From positions 1,922,001-1,986,000 of the forward strand of contig JAXRKN010000036.1 in assembly GCA_038502055.1 (NCBI GenBank): a stretch of 64,000 nucleotides of DNA, in the 5' to 3' direction. Each line of letters starts with the position of its first letter. Position 1 is the stretch's first letter. Below, in pieces: positions 49,401 to 62,000 of the stretch. The stretch is from Tanytarsus gracilentus. Its lineage: Eukaryota; Arthropoda; Insecta; Diptera; Chironomidae. Made by a program: the position numbers and the translations under genes. The notes under the pieces were generated by a model, which saw nothing but the letters and a program-made list of their open reading frames with translations, ran no database searches and had not been told where the DNA came from.

Positions 49401-51450
49401 TGAAATTTTAATTAATTGAGAGAGAACGAGCCGAAAAAAAAGGCAAGCGAAAAGATGAGCTCGAAGATAAAAAGGGAAACGTTTTAAAAATTGCTCGTAT
49501 CCATAAAAAAAAAGCTTTCCCATGTAATTTTCTCTTTATTTTGTTGGTGAAAAGGGTTAAGTGCTCGATGCCATTTCTTCATTTTTCAACTCTATTGCGG
49601 CAATTCTTTTTAAACGTCCGCATGCTGCATTAAGACATCTGAGTTTTTTTCTTGATGGCCTGAATCTTTTACATGGCACTCATCGCTTATGTCGAGATAA
49701 AAAGTCATGGTGATATTGAGAAGTCTTCTAAAAATAAAACTGAAAGGTTAAAAAAGGTGTAAACAAAATATTTTTTTCTTCATATTTTCTCGAGCATTAC
49801 TCGACCTTTATTTTCATTTAATTTCTCCTATTGTTTAATTTTAAATTTGTTTTTGAAAAATTTCTTCATTATCTAGATTTACATGTGAGATTTATATTTT
49901 CGTTTATAGAATGTTTTTTTTGGTAAAAATTAGAAATAAAATTATGTTGAATATTTTTACATTTTCTTTTGTTTAATTACATCAAGTTTTTTTGTATTAA
50001 GTGACTCGACTATAATAATCGCTACGAAATTGAGATGGGTGGAAAAGAAAGATTCAATTAAAAATTTTACTATGTTATAGCTCCGCTATTTATTTTGATT
50101 GAAATTTTGAATTTATTTTTAAAAATAAATTTTTTTTGATTGAATTTTCACAAATTAATAAAATTTTTCAAGTTTTATTTTCCATAAATTTCCGCTAGGA
50201 TATTTCACAATTTTATCTTTTTACCAATTTGTAGGAAACGCTCTATCTACTCAAAGTAATTGATACTTTCGCTCTAGACACTTTTCTCCCATCACTAATT
50301 AAATAAACTTTTACGTTTATGTTCGCTTTTCCTTTATACCTCTCATTTCCATCTACTCGTATTTTTCTTTACTTTCTTATTTCTCTTTTGATGTGAAATT
50401 AAGGATTTATTTTTCATTTAGTTTTCTTTCATTGTCTATTAAAAGATACAGTGTGTGTAGTGGTTTTCTTTTCAGAAGTTGATTCTGTCTACAAAATTGA
50501 GTTGAGGTTAAAAGTATGAGTGAGTTCATCCTTTATCATGACTATTTGGTTTTGATGAGTTTTCTCCTTCAAAATTTCTCTTTCTTTTATAGCTTCATCA
50601 TTTGCTGATGTGTGATTTTATATCTATGAGAGACTTAACAATCGAAATAGAATTTTATTTTACTTTTTTACATTTTTCACACATAAACAGCACCATGAAG
50701 AAGTTTAAATGGAGAAAAATTGAAGTGCGAAAGCTTTTGTGAGAAATTACAATGAACAGCGATGGGAAATTACACGGAATGAAGATAAAAATTACATTAC
50801 ACAAAATTAATGCAATTAATTACATTTTTAAAAATTTAATTTAATTTCATAAATATTTTCTTGTAATTTTCCATCTCTGACAATGTAACAAAGACCTATG
50901 AATTATCTCTGTGGGATACTCTGTACAATGACATCGTCACGAGAATACAATAAAGTGTGCAACATGAAGTCAAATCAAGTGTAATCTAACATTGGTCTCA
51001 CTGAGTTATTACAAGAATGATTTAGAGGCGTGGGAGTTAAGCGAGAGGAGAGAAAATTTCCTTTCTCTTAATTTTCTTATATGATCATCATGACATGTTG
51101 ATTCATTAAGTAAATTGTCTAGAAAGAAATCCTGCACAGATCGATATATGTACATCATTGCTCCAAGAGGGGAAAAGTTGATAGAGGAGCAAAAAATAAT
51201 TTCTTCTTTTTTATTCTCATTCAATTCACTTCCTTGATTATATTGATTTCTTCATCGCTATCTATCTCGACCCAAAATGAATGATTCATCGATTAAATGA
51301 ATTTTTTCATACTCTTATCATCATCAACCAAATTCTAATGGATTTTGTGGTGTTTAGGTAGTGGTTGGTAGACTTAAGGGTTTTCAATTAGGAAAGTAGA
51401 TTCTCAAGTAAATGAAAGTTTAATACAAGATCTTAAAATTTCCTTGTACA
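43416..51450. other. intergenic, no supported gene
   Basis: About 8 kb of AT-rich DNA. At 43794 an ATG followed by GTAAGT (MDLN then donor) resembles a tiny first coding exon, but no continuation was found. No RNA gene seen. Confidence 0.45.
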
Positions 51451-51563
51451 AGGCTGACTATCTGAACAATTTTTTAATTCTGAACAAAATTTCAAAGATT
51501 TAAAAATTAAATTTCGAATTTTTTGATGTTTTATGTTTTTGAAATAATTCCCTTGGTCATCCA
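51451..51563. mobile_element. possible degraded MITE, 113 bp
   Basis: It begins AGGCTGACTATCTG and ends near CCTTGGTCATCCA, whose inverse contains GGATGACCAAGG. Size and ends resemble the AGGSTGACCA family, but the match is imperfect and no target duplication is visible. Confidence 0.35.
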
Positions 51564-53053
51564 ACTCTTAATTAGTGCTTAAGACCTGTTTTGCATCTCC
51601 CATAAAATTAATTCAAGTACCCTTAATTATGAATTCTTTAGAAGAGAGTCTTTCGCTATTTCCTTAATCCCGAAATTCTCACCTAAATTCATTTCCCAAA
51701 TTGAATTTCAAGAATATTTGTTGATTCTCTTTTATACCCTGAAATGAATTGCTTGACTTTTGCTACGCAATTTTTACTCACAACATCTTTCATCTTTTTT
51801 TCTTCGCCCCCTCATTAACATCAAGAGTGCTTTCAGAAAAGTCAGTCGACTAAGAATCATGGAATGCTTTTAATCTTTTTTGTGTACCAACATTTTAAAA
51901 GATTTAATATGTTTAATGATTTTAAGAAGCCCACACAAGAATAATTTTTGATGAAACCTGATAAGTTTTGAAAATAATCAATAATTCAAAAATTAATTAT
52001 GGTTTGATGTTGAAAAGGCAAAAATTAATCAAATTTTTCTCGCATTTTAGGAGCGCAAAGATCAACAAAAGAGTTTCATGAAGAAATTATTTTACCGGGG
52101 TGAAAATTTTTGTCGTTGATATTTTTCGAGAGTTTTGTAATTTGATATCACCTGAAAAATCATCACTCAACAATTTTATGAGTGTCTCTCGAGTTTAATG
52201 AATTTTTTTCAAACGAATTTTTACGCGTAGTTTTATTTCTCTGTCACTGAATTTTCTTGCCATCCTTCGGGACGACAAAAAAACAAGCTAAAATAACAAT
52301 TGTGAGTCAAACAAAAAATTCCTAAGTAACTTGTTCTCTCCAAGCGTTTATGGAGCGAAGAGAAATTTATGAATTTTATAAACTTTTTGAGTTTCTGTGT
52401 CGCTACCATGATGAAAGCTTTCCCTCGAGTCTTTTCAAAAGTTTGGTAAGAAAAATGCAATAAAAATTCTTAAACTTTCGTCGAAACTTGCCATTTTGGG
52501 AAATTTTTTAATATAAAATTTTTTGATCATTAAGGAAAGTCACTCGGAGGACGTTCTTCTGCATCGTTGAGTGATACACACCGAGACCACATTCCTGATG
52601 ATGTTGCAACAAATTATTTTTACGAGCGCAATTAAGACGAATTTATAGAGCGCAATTATGTTCATGAGCAAATTCTTGAGCTCTTTCCGCCTCGCAAGAA
52701 ATTCCACACTAGACAAAAATGCAATTTTTTTCTTTTATTTTGCTGTTTAATGATCTGAACTGCTGTCACAGAATTTTTTTAATTATTTTTAATCCCTTTT
52801 TATTGCAGACGACTTTTCATCGCATTAAGTCTGCAAATAAATTAGTTAAAACTGTTTTTGTGGCTTTTGCGAGAAAAAAAATTCAATTAAAAATTATTTT
52901 TTCAAATAAAAAAGTTCTCAGAAAAAGGAATTAGGAAAGAATCCCATGACCCAAATCCCAAGCCAAATTTTTTTCCATTTGACTCTCCCACTCGACATCA
53001 CAAGGAAGTGAAAACTGAATAAGAAGAAAATGGAATTTAAATTAAAAATTTCT
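51564..53053. other. 3' flank of the kekkon gene
   Basis: AT-rich sequence that should include the kekkon 3' UTR (minus strand). No AATAAA lies close to the TAG stop, so the 3' UTR is probably longer than in the other genes. Confidence 0.4.
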
Positions 53054-56000
53054 CTAAAGTGAAACAAAATCACTCGGCATAAGGATGGTTGTCGATGGTA
53101 TTTGTGGCTGTTGACTACTTTCGGGCTGCTGATGATGATATGAATGATGATTGTGTTCGTCATGTCTCATGACATTGTCATCATCACTGCTACTCTCACT
53201 CCGTCCACCAGCCTCATTCTCGAGCTCTTCATCGGGTATCGAGAGTGCCGATGTCGTAGTATTGCCCGAAGCGGTTACCCTTAATCCCATATTATCACTT
53301 TTAAAACTACACGATACACATTTACTCATATCAGCGTTAATCGGCACACCATTGCCACTTATTATGAGTCCCGCTAAACTCTCAGTCTCATTCATCCTGT
53401 GCTTATCATAATTTTTCTTCGTCTGCTTCAATATCGACACAGGTGTCTTCGATCCATTTCCCGCATTGAGAAGCTTATTTCTCGGCAATGTCGCATACGA
53501 TTCAATATTAATTGGCACAATTTCGCCTCCCGATGATGTTAGATTATTGCCTGTCGCTGAATTTTTAATGCGCGTCGGCATAATGTTCAGCAGATCGGGA
53601 TACATGTTTATGTCGTTGTCTAATGAGTCTTGCGTGAGAGAGACGGAAATGAAAATATTGCCGAAGGCTGGATTGTTAGGGACCGCTGATGCTTGCGGTA
53701 GATTATGTCTCAGATGCTGTTGCTGCTGATATAATTGACCATTTGTTGACATCGACGACGTTGATGATGTAGATGAGGGTATTGCGGGAACGACTGATTG
53801 CTGCTGTTGTTGTTGTTGTGCGGCAATTGCCGCGGCTGCTGTACAAAACTCAGGCGGAGGTGGAGGAAATAAGCCGATATTTAAGGGATACTCTTCTCCA
53901 CCCATTCGTCTATGGTGATATTGGAGACTCTGATGTGGATGATGAAAGTTTTCTATCGTAATTTGTACAGGCTCTAAAGCTATTATCGATGAGTCGGTCT
54001 TGTTGGTGGCCGATGACGGCGTATTAAGCATCTCACTATAGTCACGATCACGATCATTAGTTGTCGTTATGGAGAGATCGAGGAGCTTTTTCTCTTGGTC
54101 GTTAAAGCTCACGCTGCCTTTAATGCGCTTCTTTATGCGTCTCCGTGTCGAAATTTTACGACACATACAGATGACGATTGAAACACATAGGAAGAATGTG
54201 ATTGTCCCAATGATGCCGACGACGAGGCCAACATACCAAAATGAGTCGTTATTTTTTATCAGCACGTGCTCATAGCCGACTTCGGGCAGGAGAAGTGAGA
54301 CATTCTGGCTCGCATAACCTATATCGTTTCGCGCGAAGCAAGTATAAAAACCCGCATTTAAATTCGTTATGTTGTAAATTGATAAATTACTCCAAATTTT
54401 ATTACCGTTATTGTTATGTTTGCTGCCACTATCGATTGCGACGGATGACACATGCGGCGGCGTCTCTTCATTATCAATTACAACATTATCTTGCTCAATT
54501 TCACGGCCATCTAAATGCCAGCCGATTGTTGGTCGCGGATCGCCCGTCGTAATGCATTTGAAGGTTATATTTGACTCTAAATCACTTAAGCTTACGTCCT
54601 CATTCAAAATCTTTAACGTTGGAGCACAGCCAAAGGCATCTTCATGTAACGCATCCCAATGCTGATCTATTAGACTATACGGCGACTTACATTGTAAACT
54701 TATCCTATTCAGATTGTTTTTCACATACCAATTGCGAAAGTTTTTCACTTTGCAATCGCAATTCCATGGATTCTCGTCCAACAGAAGTGTCTTGAGATTT
54801 TTCATGTGGGTAAAAACATTTCCCGGAAGATTTTGCAGTTGATTCTGTTTCAGATCGAGATACTCTAAGAGGTCGACATTCGAGAACGATGTCTCGTCGA
54901 TGCTTGCTAGGTCACAATTGTGCAAATCAATTGTTCGTAGATAGGGCAGCACGGGAAATTGGTCGGCGAGAAGTTTCTTAATCGGATTGCCATACAACAA
55001 CAAAATTCTTAGTCTATCGTTTCCCGAAAATGTCTGTTTGTCCAACTGCTCAATTAAGTTATCGCTCAAGTCGAGTTCGACGAGAATTTTCAGATTCTTA
55101 AATGTCTCACGATGCAAATATTTGATATTTGACTTTTTAAGGAAAATTTTCTGTAAGTTTATTAAGCCGAGTGTCGTAAACTCCTCACGATTCAGTGTCT
55201 GGAGGTTGTTTTCGTTCATCATCAGCACCTGAATCTCGGTCGAGAGATTGGCGGGAAATTGTGTGAGATTCAGCGAATTGCAAAGTGCTGACTTCTTTCC
55301 ATTCATCCATTTGCAATGACATCCGGCGGCACAATTTAACGACCAATCGCCGCCGTTGATGATCTCAGTTAAAAAGAGTATTGCAAAAACTGTTGGAGAG
55401 AGAGATAAGAGAAAAATTTATGAGTGATGACGAGATAATTGATTCAATTAAGTAACAATCACGTTCCGAGAAAGAAAATCTCGAGTATTTTAGGAAGATC
55501 GTAAACAGTGGGAGCTGAGTAAATAGAAACGAATTGTGATAAATATTTTCAAACCTTTTTCTAATTTTTTTTGCTCTTTCTAGGAAAAAGAATTAATAAA
55601 AAATCAATTTAATTTTTTTTGAATTATTAATTCGATGATTTTTGTTCAACAAAATCCTTCATCGAAATGGGTTTTTTATGCTTATCGAGCGACAGAAAAA
55701 AGGCTTTTAGAAAAAATTAAATTCCAAAGTAAATACGAAACAAATTTGAATTGAAAAAGTTTTTTATCTTTTCAGGCTACGCTTAGTATTCAGGGTTGTG
55801 CAAATCCCCCGAAGAAATTAAAGGCAATTTACGAGAAAAGGAATTTTTATTGAAACAATTTGAGTGTATAAACAATTTCAGAGCGTGCTAGGAGTTATCG
55901 GCATGGAAACCTCGTGTTGTTAACGGAAGAGATTATTTTGAAAACAAAATTGGTTTTGCAAAAATAAAAATCACTTCTCATTCTTATGAGATGCTTTAGG

Positions 56001-59000
56001 ATGAAAAATTTAATTTTAAAAAGCTTTTTTTATTTTTAGAAATTTTTTCTTTAAATTAAAATTAACAATTTAATATCAACGGTCATTTTAAATTTAAATT
56101 TTTTAAATACTCTGTTCTAGAGTAATTGCTCTAAAAATTTGTTGTACTAATGCAAGCTTGACGTAATTTATGGGATAGGAAAATAGAAAATGAGACCATC
56201 TAATAAAGTTATGTCAATTGCTTTATCATTTCACCAGCATCTCGGAAAACTGAGAGACGTTAAACAAATAAGAGAAAGAAAACTTTTTATCCTCCTCTTC
56301 TCATCATCGCCGTCATTATGATTTCGCCTTGGTAAATCTCCAAACAATTTTCTCTACTATGGCAATTAGGACGAAAGCAATTTTAACTCGACGAGTGATG
56401 GCAGGGCGAGTATATGAAGTTTGTGCGAGATTTTGCCAATTGTGCTATCAAATCGACAAAAGTCGAGACGACAAAAATCTTTTCTCATTTTCGGAGCGAG
56501 TAAACGAAAAAGTTTTCTCTTCGCAGTCCTCAAATGGGTTCATCCACCATTAATGCCATTACGTTCGCACACTCTCACACATTTCAACTTTAAGCCGCGA
56601 CATAAAGATGAAATTTATTCACTTTTTTATTCTCCGACATTCTCCAATCTTCCATCATATATTCCCAAAGTGCTTTTTTCTTTCTCATTCGCGATTTGGA
56701 TTTTCATGAAAGAGACTTTGTTTTTCATCGCTTTATAACAATTCGCAGTGTTGTCTGATGAAGATCTTTTCGGATGCAATTAACTTTTATGGCTATGTGG
56801 GAAGGACAGTTTTAAACATTTTTATAGTTTCCTAATTTTATGCGACACCTCTTTTTTATTGAGTAGCATTGCTATATTGAAGGGTCAATAAAATTAGCAC
56901 GTGCTTAAATTGAGAGTGTGCACTTTTTTAGACAAAATTAATTAAGTAGAGCAAAAATTTTAAATTATCTTAGGTTTGAATTTTTTAACCTTCAAAAAAA
57001 TCTTCAACCCTAAAAAGTCAAAAAGTCTCAAATATTTTCTTATCTAAAAAAACTCTCATATTTTTTACAACCCTGTTTGATACACTCTCGACTCAAATTT
57101 GTTCAATTGGTGAACTGTCATGAAAATGAAGCTCGGAGGATGCTATGGAAAAAAAAGAATTCAAGTTTAGTGGAGTGAGAAGAGAAAAATTGTCATAGGC
57201 TTTTATCTCATGTTCTCTCTTGCCGTATTTACATAAAGTTCCTTTTTCTATTTACATCTCTTTTCCTTCTTCTCTTTCCATTTTCGCAATTGTCGTCGCT
57301 TGTGCTGCTATTTCAGTGTGAATTTCTCGACTTTTTATTTTATGCGCTGAACATTCCTTTGTAATTGCTTAACTGCCTTCATCTATTTCACGCTTTCACT
57401 GTATAGTGTGCAATTGTATGTGATGATGATTTGCAGGAGAAAATTTTCCCACCACTAAATCGATACGACAAGATGAAACGTTTACAGCATGTTAAATAAA
57501 AAATTCATGAAATGACTTTAAAGCATTTTGTTACCATTTATCATATTGAACGACTTAGTTTATTTTTATTTAGAGTATATGGTTTAAATATGAACAGGAA
57601 TATGAATTGGGACGTTAAAATTTTTTTAATAATTAAATGATTTTATTTTTGAACATTGTCAGTCAATGAAAATAATTCACTTTATTCAATTTCATAAATA
57701 TTATTTTTTGCAATAAATGTTATGAAAATTTTCATGCCTAAAAAAATTTCAATATATTTTCTTCTTTATCAAAGGATTTTTTCAAGAGCTCTCTGGTTGC
57801 TTCGAGATATTCAAGCGGTCTAATTTCGAAAGGGTTAAGAGAAAAATATTTAAGTGGGTTTTTAAAAATAAACAAAAATGTTTTCTTTGAAGATTAGCTT
57901 GACATAAAATTTTACATGAAAAATTTCATGCAAGAAAAAATTCTATTGAAGTTAAGAAAATAAAAATTTTTCCTTCATATTAAGGATATCACATGTTAGA
58001 TCTTTCTCAACAATAGCAAAACTCAAAACTAGATCCATAAAAAAATAATGCGATGTAAGAACGGGGAATTTATGATGTCGTTTTTATTTATTTGCATACG
58101 AGAAATTTCCAAAAAAAATTCCACCCTCTTTTGAGTATGAAAATGGCATCTTTTTATTGCCATCACGATTTGAAATTACAACGAATAATTTATGATTTCA
58201 ATTTTTTCCACATTTATTGTCGTCATATGTGAGGATTGCAAAAATCGATTTTTCTCTTCACTCGAATAAGAGAAATATTAATTCCTCCTGGTATCATGCA
58301 CTCAAACACGATGAATATAAAGATGTGTGTCTCTATGTCATCAACAAATATTTGCAGAGGACTTTTTCTTTTTAATGCTTCTTCACTTTTGTTGCTTTGT
58401 CATCTTCAAAATATATTCTTCTATTGTTAAACACTTTAAGGTCATAATATAAAGCTTTAAAGCTTCAGTTTCCATCTGCGCGTAGATCCTATGGTAACAA
58501 TAATCTTGTTGATCGCCATGAGAATGAAAATATATTAAATTCTCATGAAATATTAAACGTTTTTACGCTTCGTGGGAGATATTTACTGAAATTTTATTTT
58601 ATTAAAATCTCAATTTAAAAATATTTCAAATTATTAAAAACTTTTTTCTTTTTTTAATTTTTAAAATGTCGAAAGAATTTCAGGCAGGATATTTTTGTAA
58701 AGCATCTCACTCTAACGAATTTTTAAACAATTACCTTTAGGAAAAATGTGCGCGTGAATTTTGCGGCGAGAGGATAACAAGATGAGGCAGCTAAAGAATT
58801 ATTTTTTTCTCAGGTGTTTTATAAGAGCCATCCCAAGGTGTGTCAAGATTAAAATTTCAATGGAAGGAATAATTTAATTGAAAGTTTTTATACCATGACC
58901 AACGTCGTCGTTGTCGCATGGAACGTGATGTTATTAAATAGAGCAGCTAAATAAAAAAGTTCATCCCTCTTCACTTACCTATTAGCACATTGTAAACGCA

Positions 59001-59003
59001 CAT
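53054..59003 (-). CDS. kek: Kekkon-family LRR-Ig transmembrane protein
   Basis: Single-pass surface protein of the insect kekkon family. Some members modulate EGF-receptor or BMP signalling and others act at synapses; which applies here is unknown. The body is one exon, 55389-53054. The start exon is 59003-58979 (ATG, 8 codons, then GTAAGTG), joined at phase 1 across a 3.6-kb intron to the CCAACAG acceptor. The join gives an N-terminus MCVYNVLIVFAILFL, a convincing signal peptide. Of 786 residues: LRRNT cysteines 28, 32, 34 and 45; about six or seven leucine-rich repeats from 50 to 215; LRRCT (NPWNCDC, cysteines 219, 221, 242, 263); one Ig domain (C287, W299, C359 in GFYTC); a membrane helix at about 393-418; and a 368-residue tail with a basic stop-transfer run, SFNDQEKKLLD, proline, alanine and glutamine runs, and IESYATLPR. 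It ends DFVSL, a possible class II PDZ ligand. Paralog not assigned. Confidence 0.93.
55390..58978 (-). other. 3.6-kb intron of the kekkon gene
   Basis: Long first intron directly after the signal-peptide start. It is AT-rich, with no nested gene or recognised repeat seen. Long 5' introns in receptor genes often hold enhancers, but I see no specific site clusters. Confidence 0.75.
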
Positions 59004-59014
59004 TTTCGCAGCAT
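58982..59014 (-). promoter_or_regulatory. upstream ORF overlapping the kekkon start
   Basis: An ATG 11 nt upstream of the kekkon start opens a 10-codon frame in another register (59014-58982). It runs over the main ATG and stops before the splice donor. Both ATGs have A at -3, so translation of the receptor may depend on leaky scanning. Confidence 0.6.
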
Positions 59015-62000
59015 ATTTTTTAATGCTGGTTTGTTCTCTTTTTCCTTAATTGTCACTCTTTTTCACGCACAAGTGCTTCTCACAATTTTTTTCAACACTT
59101 TCAGTTAGTTATTATTCATTTAACACCGCACTTGTCATCATCATCTCATTTTTTTTGTGCGCCTTTGGCGAAAGAGTACACTGACAATGGTGTCTGGGTA
59201 AGTGCAAAAAAGGCATACTATATTATGCAGAAAGCAACTTTTCTTCCATCTCTACTGTATGTGTGCAGATAATTTAAAACTTTTTTTGCTTCTTCCCCTT
59301 CACTCGGCGCTTTTATTTCACTGCAGATAGTCGGTGGGAAATTTTGTTCTCTTTTTTCACACAGCAGTGGCATAATTCCATCTTCCATCGTATGCACTCG
59401 CTTCACACTGCAAAACACTTCTCTATTTCACTATTTTTTCTTTTTTGAAGTTTTACACTTGTTTGTCTAACCATAAACTGCCACTACAATAGCACCAGAG
59501 AAAAAATTATGGAAGATGGTGATGGTGAGAAGTGAAAAATTCCTCCGTCAGTGCTGTGCTTTGTTTATCTGCGGGAAATGAGAAGAGATAAAAAAGAGTC
59601 ATGAATAATTTTCCTTTTTGTTAAAGCTCTTTTATGAATTAAATGGTTTGAATCTGCCAACGAACGACTTTAATTATTTAATAATATTTTGTTAGAACAA
59701 AAAAGTAATTTTAGAATTTTGCATACCAAAAACTTATTATCATACTTGCATCAAAAAAATTAATCTCCATGTGTTGAAAAATTTTTCCGCTTACTTTAAT
59801 TAAATAAAATTTCGATCCCTTATTTTTGAATTTAAAAAGTACGTTACAAAGTTGACAGAGTTTCTACATATGAATTTTGAGAAAAAAATAAGAAAAAGTA
59901 AATCAAAGTAAGCGAAAAAATTTGAGAGCTCCTTAAAAAATATTTCGGATGGGTAAGGCGGTGAAAGGTTATTCACATGAAAAAGAATTGCTTATTCACA
60001 TTAAAGTAATCAAAATATTGATCTCAATACTCAATCTAGTTCTTGGGAAGCAATCATTTATTCTTCCTTCCACTTATGCATACACTTTCCACATGCTTCG
60101 CAATGCTCATACATACAAAATTTTGTGTGTGAGCTGCTCATAAATTCCATCGTGTGAGAAAAGGGAGAAAAAAGTCATTAGTGGAAGAAGAAGTGGAAGT
60201 TTATCAAATATTCAGCATTTCACTATTCTCTTCCCTCGTCACTGACGTTACTGCATGACGAACGATTTTTCTTCGTTCCTTCCTCTCTCTCCCCCTTTTG
60301 CTGTTGGGTAAATTCACAAGCATGCATGAATATTCAATCGGGTTCAAACTACATTTTCAATTATTAGCTAAACATGAAGCCAATATTGACATTTAACGCA
60401 ATTAATGGGGTTGAAAGCTTCATTTCCAGATAGACAGTTATGATAATGAACGCCGAAGTAATTTCCGCTACATTAAGCACACAAATAGGACTCATATTTC
60501 GTTATTCAGGATCACTGAGATTTGCCATTAGATTCTAGATTGCAATAAATTTTAGCAAATGTTTTCTGAAGTTCATCTTAAATTATTAGAATAAAATATT
60601 TATTAATTATTGAGTTAAAAATAAGAATGAAAGTTCATAGATCAATTTTTCGACTGCTCATCTATCATTTCGGTTAATGCATAAATTTTGTTAATAAATT
60701 AAGTTTTAACGAGATTTAATTAAATCATATAAATGGTCTCTCGTGCGTGAGGCGAGAGTGAAAAAGTTTCTGCACATTAATGTGTGTTTTTCCACTCTCC
60801 GAGGAATGGATTAGCGCTTCCATATATATCAGCATAAACATAAATATTTCCTACTTCTTCTTCTTCTTCTTTGAGAGAAACTTTTTTCTCACACTCATTC
60901 CGCTCTCTTGCTCCACGTCAAATTGACGTCGAAATTGCTGAAGTTTTTTGCTCCCTTTTTGCCATCACAACTTAATTGTATTAGAGCATCAAAAACAGTA
61001 ACGAAAAAAAAGAAGAGAAAGTTTGCTAATAATAATAATAGAGCAAAACTATGAGAAGCGATGAAATGGAGAAAAAGCTTTTGAGGGATTGAGTTAGTGC
61101 TTTCATACTTCGTGATCAATATTTGTATTCGATTTACTCGTGATCGTGAGAAAGTCATGAATTCCTTATAAGAAAGTCAATATTTATTTTTGGATTTTTT
61201 ATACTTTTAAAAATATATAAAATTGTTGAATTTTTTATGGGAATTTTTTGTAATCAATGGATTAAAAATTCTTTAATATAAAACTTAGATTGAGAATTTG
61301 TTTTAAGTTTACAAGAAGTTTTACAACAAATCCAGGAAATTTAAGAAAATTTCAAGAAAATTTAAAAAATTGATTTAAAAATTTTAACGATTTATTTTTT
61401 GTCCTTCTGTACTTAAAATAAAATTCCACAAAAAATTTATAAAAATCCAGGAACATAAAATTTTTAATATATATGGCAGGAATATCTTCAAAGGATGTGA
61501 GTTCTTTCAAGCATCTCAATATTTTAATTTTCTCTAGGTCAAATATAACAATTTCTATCATCAAAAAAATGATAATTAAAAATTTTTAAAAAGCACTGAA
61601 ATATGAAAAAGCGAATAATTCACATAAAAACTTTCCAACCCAAAAAAAATCCACTTTCTAGACCAAATTCTCTCAACCATATCTTAATTTCCAACTGTAA
61701 ATCTTTCTAATTAAACTTGAAATGATTTCCAACAATGTGGAAAATGTATATATTGTTGTTGATGTGGAGTAAAACCCCAATCTCAATATCCTTCTGAAAA
61801 AGAAATCCAAAAACTTTTTCCCACACACATCTTTGGAAGTGTTGTGCGTATATATTGAAACTGATGAATTTCTTATTCGACCTGAAACTTTATAAATGAT
61901 TTTCTTAGGCCAAAAAGTTCAAATCCTATACAGAAATGGAGAAGAAAATCCCTCTGTGCTTGCTCTCTTACACAAAACAGAAATGAGAGAGCTTTAGGAA

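Noticed and set aside
53151..54795. Several plus-strand frames of 60-100 codons
   Set aside because: Antisense shadows of the kekkon coding exon.
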